Source: Streptomyces sp. NBRC 110028 | GTDB lineage: Bacteria; Actinomycetota; Actinomycetes; Streptomycetales; Streptomycetaceae | Assembly (NCBI RefSeq): GCF_001417735.1 | Contig: NZ_BBUZ01000042.1 | Span: forward strand, 1 to 64,000 | DNA: 64,000 nucleotides | Direction of reading: 5' to 3' | Part shown: positions 43,790-52,434 of the stretch, piece by piece | How the letters are laid out: the number at the start of each line of letters is the position of its first letter | How positions within the stretch are numbered: the stretch's first letter is position 1 | Notes under the pieces: generated by a model | Databases searched by the model: none | Seen by the model: only the letters and a program-made list of their open reading frames with translations | What the model was told of the DNA's origin: nothing | Made by a program: the position numbers and the translations under genes

Positions 43790-45309
43790 GAAGCCCCGAC
43801 ACCACGCCCCCCGCCGAGGAGACATCCGCAGGGACAGTCACCACCTTCGACGCCTTCGCCCGGTTCGCCGCCACCGCCCCGCCCACACCACCGAAGCCGG
43901 GCCAAGCACCCCGCTCGCCGGAAGAACGCCTGGCCTACCACTCCCAGTTCGTCACCGTGCGCACCCCGGCCATCGAAACCCTCTCACGCAGTGTGCGCAC
44001 CCTGATGATCCTCGGCCGCCACCAGAGCGTCACCGCACGCCCGTCCCTGATCGTTACCGGGCCGGCCACGACCGGCAAGACGACCGCGCTGCTCGAAGTG
44101 GGCCGAACCTGCCACCTGGCCCACACCCGCCGCGCCGCGCCCGGCGACGACAGCGTGCCCGTCGCCTACGTGCTGGTGCCGCCCGGCGCCACCGCCAAGA
44201 CCCTGACCGGGGAGTTCGCCCGCTACCTCGGCATCCCCGTCACCACCCGCATGACCACCACGCAGATCACCACCGCCGTCTGCCGCACCTACGCCGCGGC
44301 CGGCATCAAGCTCGTGCTGATCGACGAGATCCACCGGCTCAACCCGCGCACCTCCAGCGGCTCCGAGGCTGCCGACTGGCTCAAAGACCTCACCGAACGC
44401 GTGCGGGCCACGTTCGTCTACGCGGGCATCGACGTCACCGACAGCGCCGTATTCACCGGGGTCCGCGGCGCGCAGCTGGCCGGACGCGCCTCCCTGATCG
44501 ACTGCGGGGCGCTGCCCGCCCGCGCCGGATCGCGCGAACCGTTCCGGGAACTGATCGCCTCCCTCGAGCAGGCCCTCGACCTTCACGCCCACCGCGCGGG
44601 CAGCCTGCCGAAGCTGGCCCCCTACCTGCACGAGCGGACCGCCGGACGGATCGGCAGCCTCTCCCGCCTGATCCGCCAAGCCGCCATCGAAGCCATCCTC
44701 GACAGCAGCGAACGCATCGCCAAGACACTCTTGGACGGCTTCGCGCTCGACCACATCGCCGAAGAGCACTACCGGCCCCGCAACCCCACCCGCCGCCGCA
44801 CCCGCCGCCGCACCCGCCCCAGCAGCCGGTGGCCTCCCCGGCCCCAACCAGGCCCCCGGTGCGGGCCGCCGCCATATGGCCGTCCGTGCCCGGCCCGCTG
44901 CACGTACGGCCGCTGCCCGGCGAGGCCACCGCCTCCTACCTCACCCGCCTCGCCGCCACCTACCGCCTCAGCCCCGCCCAGCTCCTCGACGGACTCGCAA
45001 CCACCGTCACCGGCACCGAGCACGCCCCGCCCGCCGCCGAGATCCACCTCAGCGCCGAAACCGCCCGCCGCCTGTCCGGCTTCACACGCATCCCCCTCAC
45101 ACACCTCACCCGCGCCCTACCCCACCTGCGCCCGCCCGCACCCTCGTCGGCCAACACCGGTGCGCACGACACCGCCACCGCCCACTGGCATGTGGCCGAG
45201 CCCGCCCTGCAGCCGCTGCCGGCGTGCACCGCCTGCACCATCCGCCGCAGCCCGCACACGGCAGCCCCCGCGTGGATCCACCCGCCGCCACACCTGCCCC
45301 GGATCATGA
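43786..45309 (+). CDS. tnsC: TnsC-like AAA+ ATPase, second copy with run-on C-terminus
   Basis: The first ~335 residues align with the TnsC at 9829: PEERLAYHSQFVTVRTPAI, Walker A GPATTGKTTALL, Walker B VLIDEIHRLNPRTSSG and RASLIDCGALPAR. The other copy stops shortly after EQHYRPHN; here the frame runs past EEHYRPRNPTRRRTRR into ~150 codons that are the tniQ gene in another frame. A lost stop or a frameshift near 44800 is likely. ATPase residues are intact, so it could still support or interfere with the complete module. Confidence 0.75.
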   Translation: MRSPDTTPPAEETSAGTVTTFDAFARFAATAPPTPPKPGQAPRSPEERLAYHSQFVTVRTPAIETLSRSVRTLMILGRHQSVTARPSLIVTGPATTGKTTALLEVGRTCHLAHTRRAAPGDDSVPVAYVLVPPGATAKTLTGEFARYLGIPVTTRMTTTQITTAVCRTYAAAGIKLVLIDEIHRLNPRTSSGSEAADWLKDLTERVRATFVYAGIDVTDSAVFTGVRGAQLAGRASLIDCGALPARAGSREPFRELIASLEQALDLHAHRAGSLPKLAPYLHERTAGRIGSLSRLIRQAAIEAILDSSERIAKTLLDGFALDHIAEEHYRPRNPTRRRTRRRTRPSSRWPPRPQPGPRCGPPPYGRPCPARCTYGRCPARPPPPTSPASPPPTASAPPSSSTDSQPPSPAPSTPRPPPRSTSAPKPPAACPASHASPSHTSPAPYPTCARPHPRRPTPVRTTPPPPTGMWPSPPCSRCRRAPPAPSAAARTRQPPRGSTRRHTCPGS

Positions 45310-45755
45310 TCTGCACCCGCCACCAACAGGCCTCAAGCGACCCCCGGCACCCCGCGCCCCTCAACATCCAAGCTGTCCCCGAACTCACCCAAGCCCACCT
45401 TCGCGCGCGGCACCCGGCGACACCGGTCTCCCTGAGCTGGGCATCGACGATCACCACACGCTGGTACGACCACCACCAACACCTGCACCAGCGCTGGCGA
45501 ACGCGCCTGCACCAGCTCACCGCCGCCAACCCCCACATCCCCCCAGGCCCGGCCTCGCCCGCCCTGACCTGCCGGGAACTGATCACCTATCCCGAGACCC
45601 TCACCCTCGCCACGGCCCTCGACCGCCTGCCCCCGCACCCCCTGACACGCACACAGCAGACCGCCTTCCTCCACCAACTCGCCGGCCGCCTCCACCTGCC
45701 CCGCCTCGCACCCGCCGACCACGACCTGCTCCGGCAACGCCTCGCCACCCGCTGA
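44829..45755 (+). CDS. tniQ: TniQ family protein, second copy
   Basis: About 308 aa from GTG 44829. It has the same LHVRPLPGEATASYLTRLAATY signature, a CTAC...CTRHQ zinc pattern and a C-terminal layout like the TniQ at 10914. The start overlaps the run-on tnsC frame. There is no recognisable transposon end after it matching the 192-bp repeat; the next 200 bp are AC-rich and non-coding, resembling in composition the end at 11930 but without clear identity. Confidence 0.75.
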   Translation: MASPAPTRPPVRAAAIWPSVPGPLHVRPLPGEATASYLTRLAATYRLSPAQLLDGLATTVTGTEHAPPAAEIHLSAETARRLSGFTRIPLTHLTRALPHLRPPAPSSANTGAHDTATAHWHVAEPALQPLPACTACTIRRSPHTAAPAWIHPPPHLPRIMICTRHQQASSDPRHPAPLNIQAVPELTQAHLRARHPATPVSLSWASTITTRWYDHHQHLHQRWRTRLHQLTAANPHIPPGPASPALTCRELITYPETLTLATALDRLPPHPLTRTQQTAFLHQLAGRLHLPRLAPADHDLLRQRLATR

Positions 45756-45957
45756 ACCAACAACGTCCCTCGCTGCCCAGCCCTGACAGAACAGGCCGAC
45801 AACTCCCGTACCAAAAGACGCGCCAACTACCCTGCGCAAAAACCGCCACCACGCTCAACTCACTGCGCAGCCATAAACGCCCAGCTCAGCCCACATACCG
45901 CCCGTCGCCGACGCCACGGCCCCGCATAAGCCTCCCCCCACGGAACAGACCCACCGC

Positions 45958-47239
45958 TCAGAACAACTGAGCAACAACAGGCCACAACCAAGATCGATAA
46001 GCAGGCGCAACAGTTACGCCACAGCTGTAGCCGACGGCTGCCGGTGTTGTCCTGAAGACAGCGGAACCGGTGGGAAGAGGGGGCCCGTCCGCCCGGGCAA
46101 GGTCGTCCGGGTCCGCCTCCGCCCACACGGGATGGAACAGAGTCAGCGTCTGGGGCAATTGGGACGCCTCAAGCCGCCCGACCTGATGCCAGGTCAGCAC
46201 TCGTGAGCGCAGTGCCGAAGCGCGAGCGAGGGCCCGTTCGCTTCCGGCCCCGCACAGCACCAGCGCCGCCCCACAGCCCGGCGCGTCCCACAACTGCCGC
46301 AGATAATCCAGCAATGGCGGCGTCAGACGCTGGGCGTCATCGACAAACAGCACACCCGGCTCGACCAGTGCACGCATCAGAGCCTGGCTGGCCGGCCCGG
46401 CCCGGTGCGTCAGCGCCCCCGACGGCAGCCCGAACGCTTCACACAGCGAGGCCCGCAGCTGCGGCAGACCGTCCGCCACACCGGCCACCGTCCGCCACAC
46501 CGGCACCCGGCCGGGAAGGAGATGCAAAGCCTGCTCGACGGCGACCGTCTTCCCCAGGCCCGTGTCCCCGTACACGCAGCACATCCCGCGGGCCGCGACC
46601 GTATGCCCCACGGCCTCCACCACACCTGCCGGGTCGACACCAGCCGGGCCACCGGCACGTACAATCGAACACCGCCGCCCCGCACCCCCGCATCCGCGGT
46701 GCCCTCCGGTACCGGCACCTCGGCGGGCGGACCGTCGACAACAAGCGGACCACCCGCCCCGTCCACGAGCCCCAAATCCGCCAGTGCCCGGTCATACCGA
46801 CTCGGCTCCAGCCCGGCCCGGGCCCCAGCCGGACGAGCCACTTCAAGAACCCGGCCCGCTTCCAGATCCCGCTTGATCACGCGGTGCAACGTCGGCAGCG
46901 AGGGCACACACTCCGCGCCCCATCCCTCCAACGCCCCCTCCTCCTGGGCCCGGAGCATCCTGCGCCGCAACTCCGCGACGTTCCCGCCCGCCTCCGCGAG
47001 GACCTCCCACAACGCGTCACTCAGCGAAACCCCGTCCTGCCGCGGCCGCGCGTCGACATGGCCCCGACGCCCATCGGCCAGCCACCGCCACACCGTCCGC
47101 TCCGACACACCCGCCAGCTCCGCCGCGATCCGCACATGCAGATCCGCACATGCAACCGCGACAGCGTCTCCTCCCCATCCACCGCAAGAAGCCGCCGTAC
47201 CACCACACCCCGCGCCAACGGCGCACCCCCGGCCGGCAC
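45958..47239 (-). pseudogene. HTH plus AAA ATPase transposition gene broken by two small insertions
   Basis: Three minus-strand frames together make one protein: RRLLAVDGEETLSRLHVRI, then AAELAGVSERTVWRWLADG (HTH) with LPTLHRVIKRDLEAG, then RLYVPVARLVSTRQ, then VVEAVGHTVAARGMCCVYGDTGLGKTVAVEQAL (Walker A) and PGVLFVDDAQRL (Walker B). The first break is a 14-bp tandem duplication (47127-47154); the second is an extra two bases near 46625. The domain pair resembles a MuB/TniB-like ATPase with a DNA-binding head from an actinobacterial element. The C-terminal end after DDLARAD also looks altered. Confidence 0.65.
47127..47154. repeat. 14-bp tandem duplication causing a frameshift
   Basis: GATCCGCACATGCA occurs twice head to tail. 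Removing one copy joins the frames on either side into SRLHVRIAAELAGVSERT. Confidence 0.85.
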
Positions 47240-47426
47240 ACCACCAGCCGATCCCGCCTCGGCCCACCCGCCGAAACCCCCTGAACCGTCATACGGCCCA
47301 GCCCACCCGACCCCGCCAGCCCCTCACACAGGAACAGCGAAAGCCATGACAGCCAGGCAACCAACCTGCTACTGAGGTTGAACTCGTGACGCAGGGAGAC
47401 CGTCGCGGGGAGCACCGCCGCCGGGC

Positions 47427-48095
47427 TCACCGCCGGACGGCACGCAGTCCGTCCAGGAGCAGCCGCAGCCCGAACTCGAAGTGTGCCGTGAAGTCCGTAC
47501 TGGTTAGCACCGGCAGGGTGGCGGCGAGGTGCGGATACGTCCCTGCCTCCACCACCGCCTCGTGCAGGGCCCCCGCGTTGATGGGCCCCCCGTCCTCCGG
47601 CCGGAGGGCGGCCTGTTCCTCCAGGGTGTGGCCGACGGTGAAGTGGGACACCGCGTAGAGCGCCCGCGCCGCCTCACCGTCGCTGAAGCCCGCCGCACGC
47701 AGCACCCCGATGAGGCCGTCGGCGAAGCCCAGGGTGTTCGGGCCGGTCGAGTGCGTACCGGCGTAAACGCGGGCGCCGTCGCGATGGGCGAGCAGGGCCG
47801 TGCGCAGTGCGCGGGCCAGGCGCGCCACTCCCTCGCTCCAGTCGCCGTCCCCGGCCGGGCCGGTGGCGCCGGCGACGCCGCCGACCATGTGCTCGGCCAT
47901 GGCGGTGAGCAGGTCCTGTTTAGTCGCGAAGTAGCGGTACAGCGCACCGGCTTGGACACCCATCGCATCGGCGAGCCTACGCATGGTCAGCGCGTCGAGC
48001 CCGGACTCGTTCAGCAGGTCGAGGGCGGTCCGGACGGTGCGGGCCTGGTTGAGCCGGGCTGGGCGGCCCCTGGCCGGGCTTGACGGTGCGCTCAT
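47427..48095 (-). CDS. TetR family repressor
   Basis: About 222 aa from ATG 48095. The N-terminal HTH ALDLLNESGLDALTMRRLADAMGVQAGALYRYFATKQDLL is classic TetR, and the C-terminal part has the layout of TetR_C_1 (tetracycline-repressor-like) ligand domains. It is divergent from a flavin monooxygenase gene. Two adjacent palindromes of the form TGAACnnnGTTCA lie between them, so it most likely represses both itself and the monooxygenase until a ligand, perhaps the enzyme's substrate, binds. Confidence 0.9.
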   Translation of the reverse strand: MSAPSSPARGRPARLNQARTVRTALDLLNESGLDALTMRRLADAMGVQAGALYRYFATKQDLLTAMAEHMVGGVAGATGPAGDGDWSEGVARLARALRTALLAHRDGARVYAGTHSTGPNTLGFADGLIGVLRAAGFSDGEAARALYAVSHFTVGHTLEEQAALRPEDGGPINAGALHEAVVEAGTYPHLAATLPVLTSTDFTAHFEFGLRLLLDGLRAVRR

Positions 48096-48109
48096 GGACC
48101 CCACTATAC

Positions 48110-48137
48110 TGAACACCGTTCACGTGAACATCGTTCA
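48110..48137. promoter_or_regulatory. Tandem TetR operators
   Basis: TGAACACCGTTCA (48110-48122) and TGAACATCGTTCA (48125-48137) are two near-identical palindromes on a 15-bp period between divergent starts at 48095 and 48161. They cover the likely promoters of both genes. Confidence 0.75.
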
Positions 48138-48160
48138 CTAAATAAAGGAGGCCATCTCCG

Positions 48161-49684
48161 ATGAACACCGACGTGATCGTCGTAGGCGCCGGCCCGACCG
48201 GGCTGATGCTCGCCTGCGAGCTGGCACTGGCGGGCATACGGACCCGGGTCCTGGAGCGCCGCACCGAACCGCAGCGCCATTCGCGGGCGCTGAGCCTGCA
48301 CCCGCGCAGCGTGGAACTGATGGACCAGCGGGGACTGCTCGACCGTTTCCTCCCGCTCGGCCGGACCGTGCCGGGCTGGCACTTCGCGGGGTTGCCCACC
48401 CAGCTAGACTTCGGTGCCCTCGACTCCCGGCACGGCTACACCCTCTTCCTGGCCCAAGCGCGCACCGAGGCGATCCTCGAGGAGCGGGCACACGAGCTGG
48501 GGGTGGAGATCAGCCGGGGACACGAGATCCTCGGCGTGAGCCAGGACGGCGACGGGGTCGAGGTGGAGACCCGCGTCCCCGGCGGTGGCACCGAGACCGT
48601 ACGTGCCCTGTACGCGGTCGGGTGCGACGGCGGGCGCAGCCTCGTACGGCGGACTGCAGGGATCGGCTTCCCCGGCACCGACGAGACCCTGACCGGGATA
48701 CTCGGGGACTTCGCGGTCGTCGACCCGCGGCCCGGCGCCCTCGATGCGGCACGGGCCCGTGGCGTGATCGTCGCGCCGCTGGAGGGCGGGCTCACCCGGT
48801 TCGTCTGCCTGGATCCGGAGCGGATGCGGGTCCCGTCCCGGGAGCCCGTCACCCTGGAGGAGTTCCGTACGTCGCTCACCCGGATCACCGGCTCCGACTG
48901 CGGGGTCGCCGAGCCCGACTGGCTGTCGCGTTTCGGCAATGCCACGCGGCTCGCGGAGAGCTACCGCTCGGGACGGATCCTGCTGGCGGGCGACGCCGCC
49001 CACATCCACTTCCCCGCGGCGGGCCAGGGGCTCAACACCGGGCTCCAGGACGCCATGAACCTGGGGTGGAAACTGGCCGCCGCGGTGCACGGCTGGGCCC
49101 CGCCCGGGCTGCTGGACAGTTACGACGCGGAGCGCCGGCCGGCCGGCCGGTCGGTGACCGAGAACACCGAGGTCCAGACGCTGCTGGCGGAGCTGACGCT
49201 GATCTCGGGGTACCAGCGCCCGGCCGCGGCCCTGCGGTCGCTTCTCGACCAGCTGCTGGGCATCGCGGAGGTCAACCGCCGGCTCGCCGATCAGGTCTCC
49301 GCGCTCGGCACCCACTACCCGCCGGCGGACCCGGGCGCCGACCCGCTGGTGGGGCGGCGTATGCCCGATGTGGGACTGACCGCCGCCGGTTCGGCGGCGA
49401 CACGGGTGTACGAACTCCTCACCCGGGGCCGCTTCGTTCTGCTCGCTCTGGCGAAGGACCCGTCCCTGCGGGAGGCCGTCGACACGGACCGGGCCCCCCG
49501 GGTCACGGCCGTATCCGTCGATAAGTACGACGAGCACGCCGACCTCGACGGGGTCACCGAGGTGCTCGTACGCCCCGACGGCCACGTCGCGTGGGCCACC
49601 CGTACCGCCGACCACGCCACGCGCCGCGACGAGCGGGTCCAGGCGCTGACCGCCTGGGCGGGTACGCCCTCCTCAAGGAGCTGA
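48161..49684 (+). CDS. FAD-dependent aromatic monooxygenase (PheA/TfdB or Rox-like group A)
   Basis: A 507-aa protein with the three group A motifs: GAGPTGLMLACELAL (FAD, residues 9-23), VGCDGGRSLVR (DG, near 165) and RILLAGDAAHIHFPAAGQG (GD, near 280). A thioredoxin-like C-terminal domain follows. It uses NAD(P)H and O2 to hydroxylate an aromatic compound. Relatives include aromatic polyketide tailoring enzymes and rifampicin monooxygenase; the pairing with a TetR regulator fits inducible antibiotic detoxification, but the ligand is unknown. ATG 48161 follows AAAGGAGG. The next gene starts 2 bp after its stop. Confidence 0.88.
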   Translation: MNTDVIVVGAGPTGLMLACELALAGIRTRVLERRTEPQRHSRALSLHPRSVELMDQRGLLDRFLPLGRTVPGWHFAGLPTQLDFGALDSRHGYTLFLAQARTEAILEERAHELGVEISRGHEILGVSQDGDGVEVETRVPGGGTETVRALYAVGCDGGRSLVRRTAGIGFPGTDETLTGILGDFAVVDPRPGALDAARARGVIVAPLEGGLTRFVCLDPERMRVPSREPVTLEEFRTSLTRITGSDCGVAEPDWLSRFGNATRLAESYRSGRILLAGDAAHIHFPAAGQGLNTGLQDAMNLGWKLAAAVHGWAPPGLLDSYDAERRPAGRSVTENTEVQTLLAELTLISGYQRPAAALRSLLDQLLGIAEVNRRLADQVSALGTHYPPADPGADPLVGRRMPDVGLTAAGSAATRVYELLTRGRFVLLALAKDPSLREAVDTDRAPRVTAVSVDKYDEHADLDGVTEVLVRPDGHVAWATRTADHATRRDERVQALTAWAGTPSSRS

Positions 49685-49686
49685 TC

Positions 49687-50202
49687 ATGTCGGTGACCCG
49701 CGTCAGCCCACCGTCCGTGCACAACCCGTCCGACCAGATCACCCAGGTCGTCACCGTCGACGGAAGGCGGCTCGTGCAACTCTCCGGGCAGGTCGCCTGG
49801 GATGAGCGAGGACGGCCCGTGGGACTCGGTGACCACGGGGCCCAGGCGGCACAGATCGCCCATAACCTCGACGCCGCGCTCGCCGCGGTCGGCGCCACCC
49901 GTGACGACATCGTCGACGAGACCATCTACGTCGTCGACTACACCCCGGAGCTGCTGCCCGCGATCTTCGGGCCGCTGCGGGCCGGTGTCGCGGAAGCACC
50001 CGCGAGCACGCTGGTGGGCGTGTCCGCGCTCTTCGCACCGGGGTTCCTCCTGGAGGTCAAGGTGGTCGCCGCGCTCCCCGGACAGGGGAGCCAGGACCGG
50101 GCCGTACCGGCCGACGCCGGCACCGAGGCGGGCGAGCCCGCCAGGGCACACGAGACGGACGGGGACCAGGATCTCGAAACGGCACTCACCCGCCGGGCCT
50201 GA
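49687..50202 (+). CDS. RidA/YjgF-fold protein without the deaminase Arg
   Basis: ATG 49687 directly after the monooxygenase, so co-transcribed. Residues ~1-130 follow the Rid fold (VVTVDGRRLVQLSGQVAWDERG ... ARDDIVDETIYVVDY ... PASTLVGVSALFAPGFLLEVKVVA). The Arg of true RidA imine hydrolases is not seen in the last block (GFLLEVKV), so it probably is not a classical enamine deaminase; family members in antibiotic clusters have other roles. A 40-residue acidic C-terminal extension is unusual and may derive from a fusion with downstream DNA. Confidence 0.8.
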   Translation: MSVTRVSPPSVHNPSDQITQVVTVDGRRLVQLSGQVAWDERGRPVGLGDHGAQAAQIAHNLDAALAAVGATRDDIVDETIYVVDYTPELLPAIFGPLRAGVAEAPASTLVGVSALFAPGFLLEVKVVAALPGQGSQDRAVPADAGTEAGEPARAHETDGDQDLETALTRRA

Positions 50203-50204
50203 AA

Positions 50205-50380
50205 AAACCCGTCCTTCGCCGCGCGACTGGAACGCGAGCCCCTGGAGGCCCTGGCGTCGATGGGGGTGCGGGTGGCCCCGGGGGTCAAGGTGCAGGTCAG
50301 GCTGCAAAGACGCGACACCCTGTACTACGTCCTCCCACCCGCGAAACGGCCGGACGAGCCGGCCTCCCGTTCAGCCACGC
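50205..50380 (+). pseudogene. NHLP (nitrile-hydratase-like) leader peptide remnant
   Basis: In the frame beginning right after the Rid stop the DNA reads FAARLEREPLEALASMGVRV and PGVKVQVRLQRRDTLYYVLP. This closely follows the NHLP leader pattern of thiazole/oxazole-type RiPP precursors (RLLxDPxxALxexGxxxPxGVxVxVxxxxxDTxxxVLPP). No start codon precedes it apart from an internal ATG, and the following residues are not an obvious core. It is probably a fragment of a precursor or of an NHLP-tagged protein. Confidence 0.5.
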
Positions 50381-50482
50381 GACGCCGCTCCTCCTCCGCT
50401 TCGCCGCGCTGCCAAGCGCCGACGCGGGCGAGCCGGGTGAAGACACCTTCGCCCTGGAAGCCCTCGGGTCTGTCAAACGAGT

Positions 50483-52110
50483 GGCCCTGTCTCACATTCG
50501 GTGGTAACGGAGCGTGCTGCTATCCGAGGAGGATGCGGTGCCGGAGCAAGGTGAAGCCTGCTCGTCCGTGTATCTGGCGCGCGATCCGTTTGGTCTTCGT
50601 GTTGACGCCCTCGGTGGGGCCGTTGCTGTACGGAAGGGTGAGCCCCGCGATCACGGCGTCGAGGTCTCGGTCCAGGCCCCGGGTGAAGGTGCGCAGATGA
50701 GGCAGGTCGGCCTCTCGGACTTGGGCGATCCAGCGCGTGAGTGCGTCGGCGTTGTCGGCGTGCGGCGTAAGGAGCGGGGCGAAGTCTCTGATACCGGCTG
50801 CGAGTTGGGTCATCTCGGGGCAGGAGGCGGTGAGTTTGGCCAGGAGTTCGTGCTGCTCGGTCTTGAGGTTGTCGGGCCTGGTCAGCAGCATCCGGGCGAG
50901 CCGCCGCGGGGAGATGTGGCTGCGGTCGGCGTCTGCGCGGCCTTGGTTGATGTACTTGTGCAGAAGGTTGAGGCATCCCGTGAAGCCGAGGGCTTTGATC
51001 TCTTCGAAGAGGTGCTTGACGGGGGCGGCGGGGTCCTCGGCTCGGCGTTTGCGCAGGTGCTCGCGGTAGGGGTCGACGAGACTGGCGCGGTATTTGGGGA
51101 CGCGGAGCATCCGTTCGGGCTGGTCGGCGCGGGCGTAGCGTTTGACGGTGTTCAGGGCGAGTTGCAGGCGGCGGGCGCATTCCAGCAGGCCGGCGCCTTG
51201 GTCGAGGAGGTCGTGGACCTGATGCCAGCGTTCGAGGGTGGTCTGTGCGCGGGGCCCGTCGTAGATGGGTGCGTCCAGTACGGTGGCCCAGCAGGTGCTG
51301 TGGGCCTTCACCTCGCTGAGGGTGGCGTCGCACAGGTTGTGCCACAGATGCCAGCGATCTCCGACCTGCACCGCGTCGGGCAGGGCGCGGCGGATGGCCT
51401 CGGCATAGGTCGCCGAGCCGTCACGACACACGACCTCGATACCCGGGTGCTTGCGCAGCCACGCCTCAAGGGTGTCGGCGGTGCGGTCGGGGAGTACGTC
51501 GATCCGTTCATGGGTCTCGGCGTCGATCACCACGGTGGCATAGCGGTGCCGCCGGCGCAGGGCGAAGTCGTCGACGCCGATCACACGGGGTGTCCGCCCG
51601 GTGGGCAGTGGGATGCGCAGCAGGGTGCGCAGGGTCGTGTGACGCGACAGGCCCACCGCGAGTATCGCCAGCAAACGTGATCCCGCCCGGCCCGCTAACT
51701 CTTTGACCACCGCCTTGACCTGCCTGGTCAGACGAGCGGTTCGTCGCTGGTATCGCTCCAGCACCCCGGGCACCTGTTCGCGGAAGGTGTGGCGGCACCC
51801 TCGCGTGGGGCACACCAGACGCCGCACCCGCACACGGACCACCACCCGTCGCCCGTCGACCGGAACGTCGGCCACCGTCCGCCAGTGATAGCCGTGCACC
51901 CGTCCCGACGACGCCCCGCACACCAAACAGACCGCGGTGTCCAGCGGCGTCCGGGCCCGCACCACGATCCGCTCACCCTCGTCGGCCACATCCTCCATGA
52001 CCAGCGGCGACAGACCCGAAAACACCATCTGCACAAGCTTGTTGACATCCATCACATGAAGGGCAACGAGCCCCACGACTCTCCATCACCACCGAATGTG
52101 AGACAGGGCC
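50483..52110. mobile_element. ISL3-family insertion sequence (copy B)
   Basis: Inverted tips GGCCCTGTCTCACATTCGG at 50483 and its complement ending at 52110 bound one transposase gene. The flanking 8-mers (AAACGAGT and GAACGTTT) do not match, so no target duplication is recognised. It differs from copy A at both DNA and protein level. Confidence 0.85.
50520..52076 (-). CDS. ISL3-family transposase (copy B)
   Basis: A 518-aa protein (an internal ATG at 52052, MDVNKLVQ, may be the real start). The N-terminal CLVCGASSG ... CPTRGC zinc finger and DDE residues in VIGVDDFAL, CRDGSATY and EGVNTKTKRIARQIHGR match ISL3. The PILD-type middle is complete. It is likely functional. Confidence 0.92.
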   Translation of the reverse strand: MGLVALHVMDVNKLVQMVFSGLSPLVMEDVADEGERIVVRARTPLDTAVCLVCGASSGRVHGYHWRTVADVPVDGRRVVVRVRVRRLVCPTRGCRHTFREQVPGVLERYQRRTARLTRQVKAVVKELAGRAGSRLLAILAVGLSRHTTLRTLLRIPLPTGRTPRVIGVDDFALRRRHRYATVVIDAETHERIDVLPDRTADTLEAWLRKHPGIEVVCRDGSATYAEAIRRALPDAVQVGDRWHLWHNLCDATLSEVKAHSTCWATVLDAPIYDGPRAQTTLERWHQVHDLLDQGAGLLECARRLQLALNTVKRYARADQPERMLRVPKYRASLVDPYREHLRKRRAEDPAAPVKHLFEEIKALGFTGCLNLLHKYINQGRADADRSHISPRRLARMLLTRPDNLKTEQHELLAKLTASCPEMTQLAAGIRDFAPLLTPHADNADALTRWIAQVREADLPHLRTFTRGLDRDLDAVIAGLTLPYSNGPTEGVNTKTKRIARQIHGRAGFTLLRHRILLG

Positions 52111-52131
52111 GAACGTTTTACGTCCCCCGCC

Positions 52132-52254
52132 ATGGGCAACCTGCCCCAGCCCGTCGACAGCGCCATCCAGTGGCTCGATGACGCACACACCGTCCGCGAG
52201 CGCTGGCGCGCCCTGGTCACTGCCCGGCGAGACCACCTGCGCGGCACCCGGTAG
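52132..52254 (+). CDS. Possible 40-aa peptide or gene fragment
   Basis: ATG 52132 to TAG 52254 encodes MGNLPQPVDSAIQWLDDAHT and a basic tail (RERWRALVTARRDHLRG). Codon bias is good, but no ribosome binding site is seen. It may be the 3' or 5' remnant of a gene interrupted by ISL3 copy B. Confidence 0.3.
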   Translation: MGNLPQPVDSAIQWLDDAHTVRERWRALVTARRDHLRGTR

Positions 52255-52434
52255 ACGACACGGACACCGCCACCCACATGTCCGGGTCGCTAGCTGCATA
52301 GGCTCGACACGAATGCGGCTGAGACCACGAGCTACCTCCGTAGGGGATCCCCAAGGTCGACACTGGTGCCTGCTTTGGGTTTCTGGCCCGTACCTCCCGG
52401 CCAGCCGGGCTGAGTGAGAGGACAAAGATCTGCT

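Noticed and set aside
43545..44828. Upstream part of the frame that contains the second tniQ
   Set aside because: Pro/Arg/His-rich sequence in the wrong frame over tnsC; the TniQ signature begins only after 44829.
50475..52118. 8-bp target duplication around ISL3 copy B
   Set aside because: AAACGAGT and GAACGTTT match at only five of eight positions.
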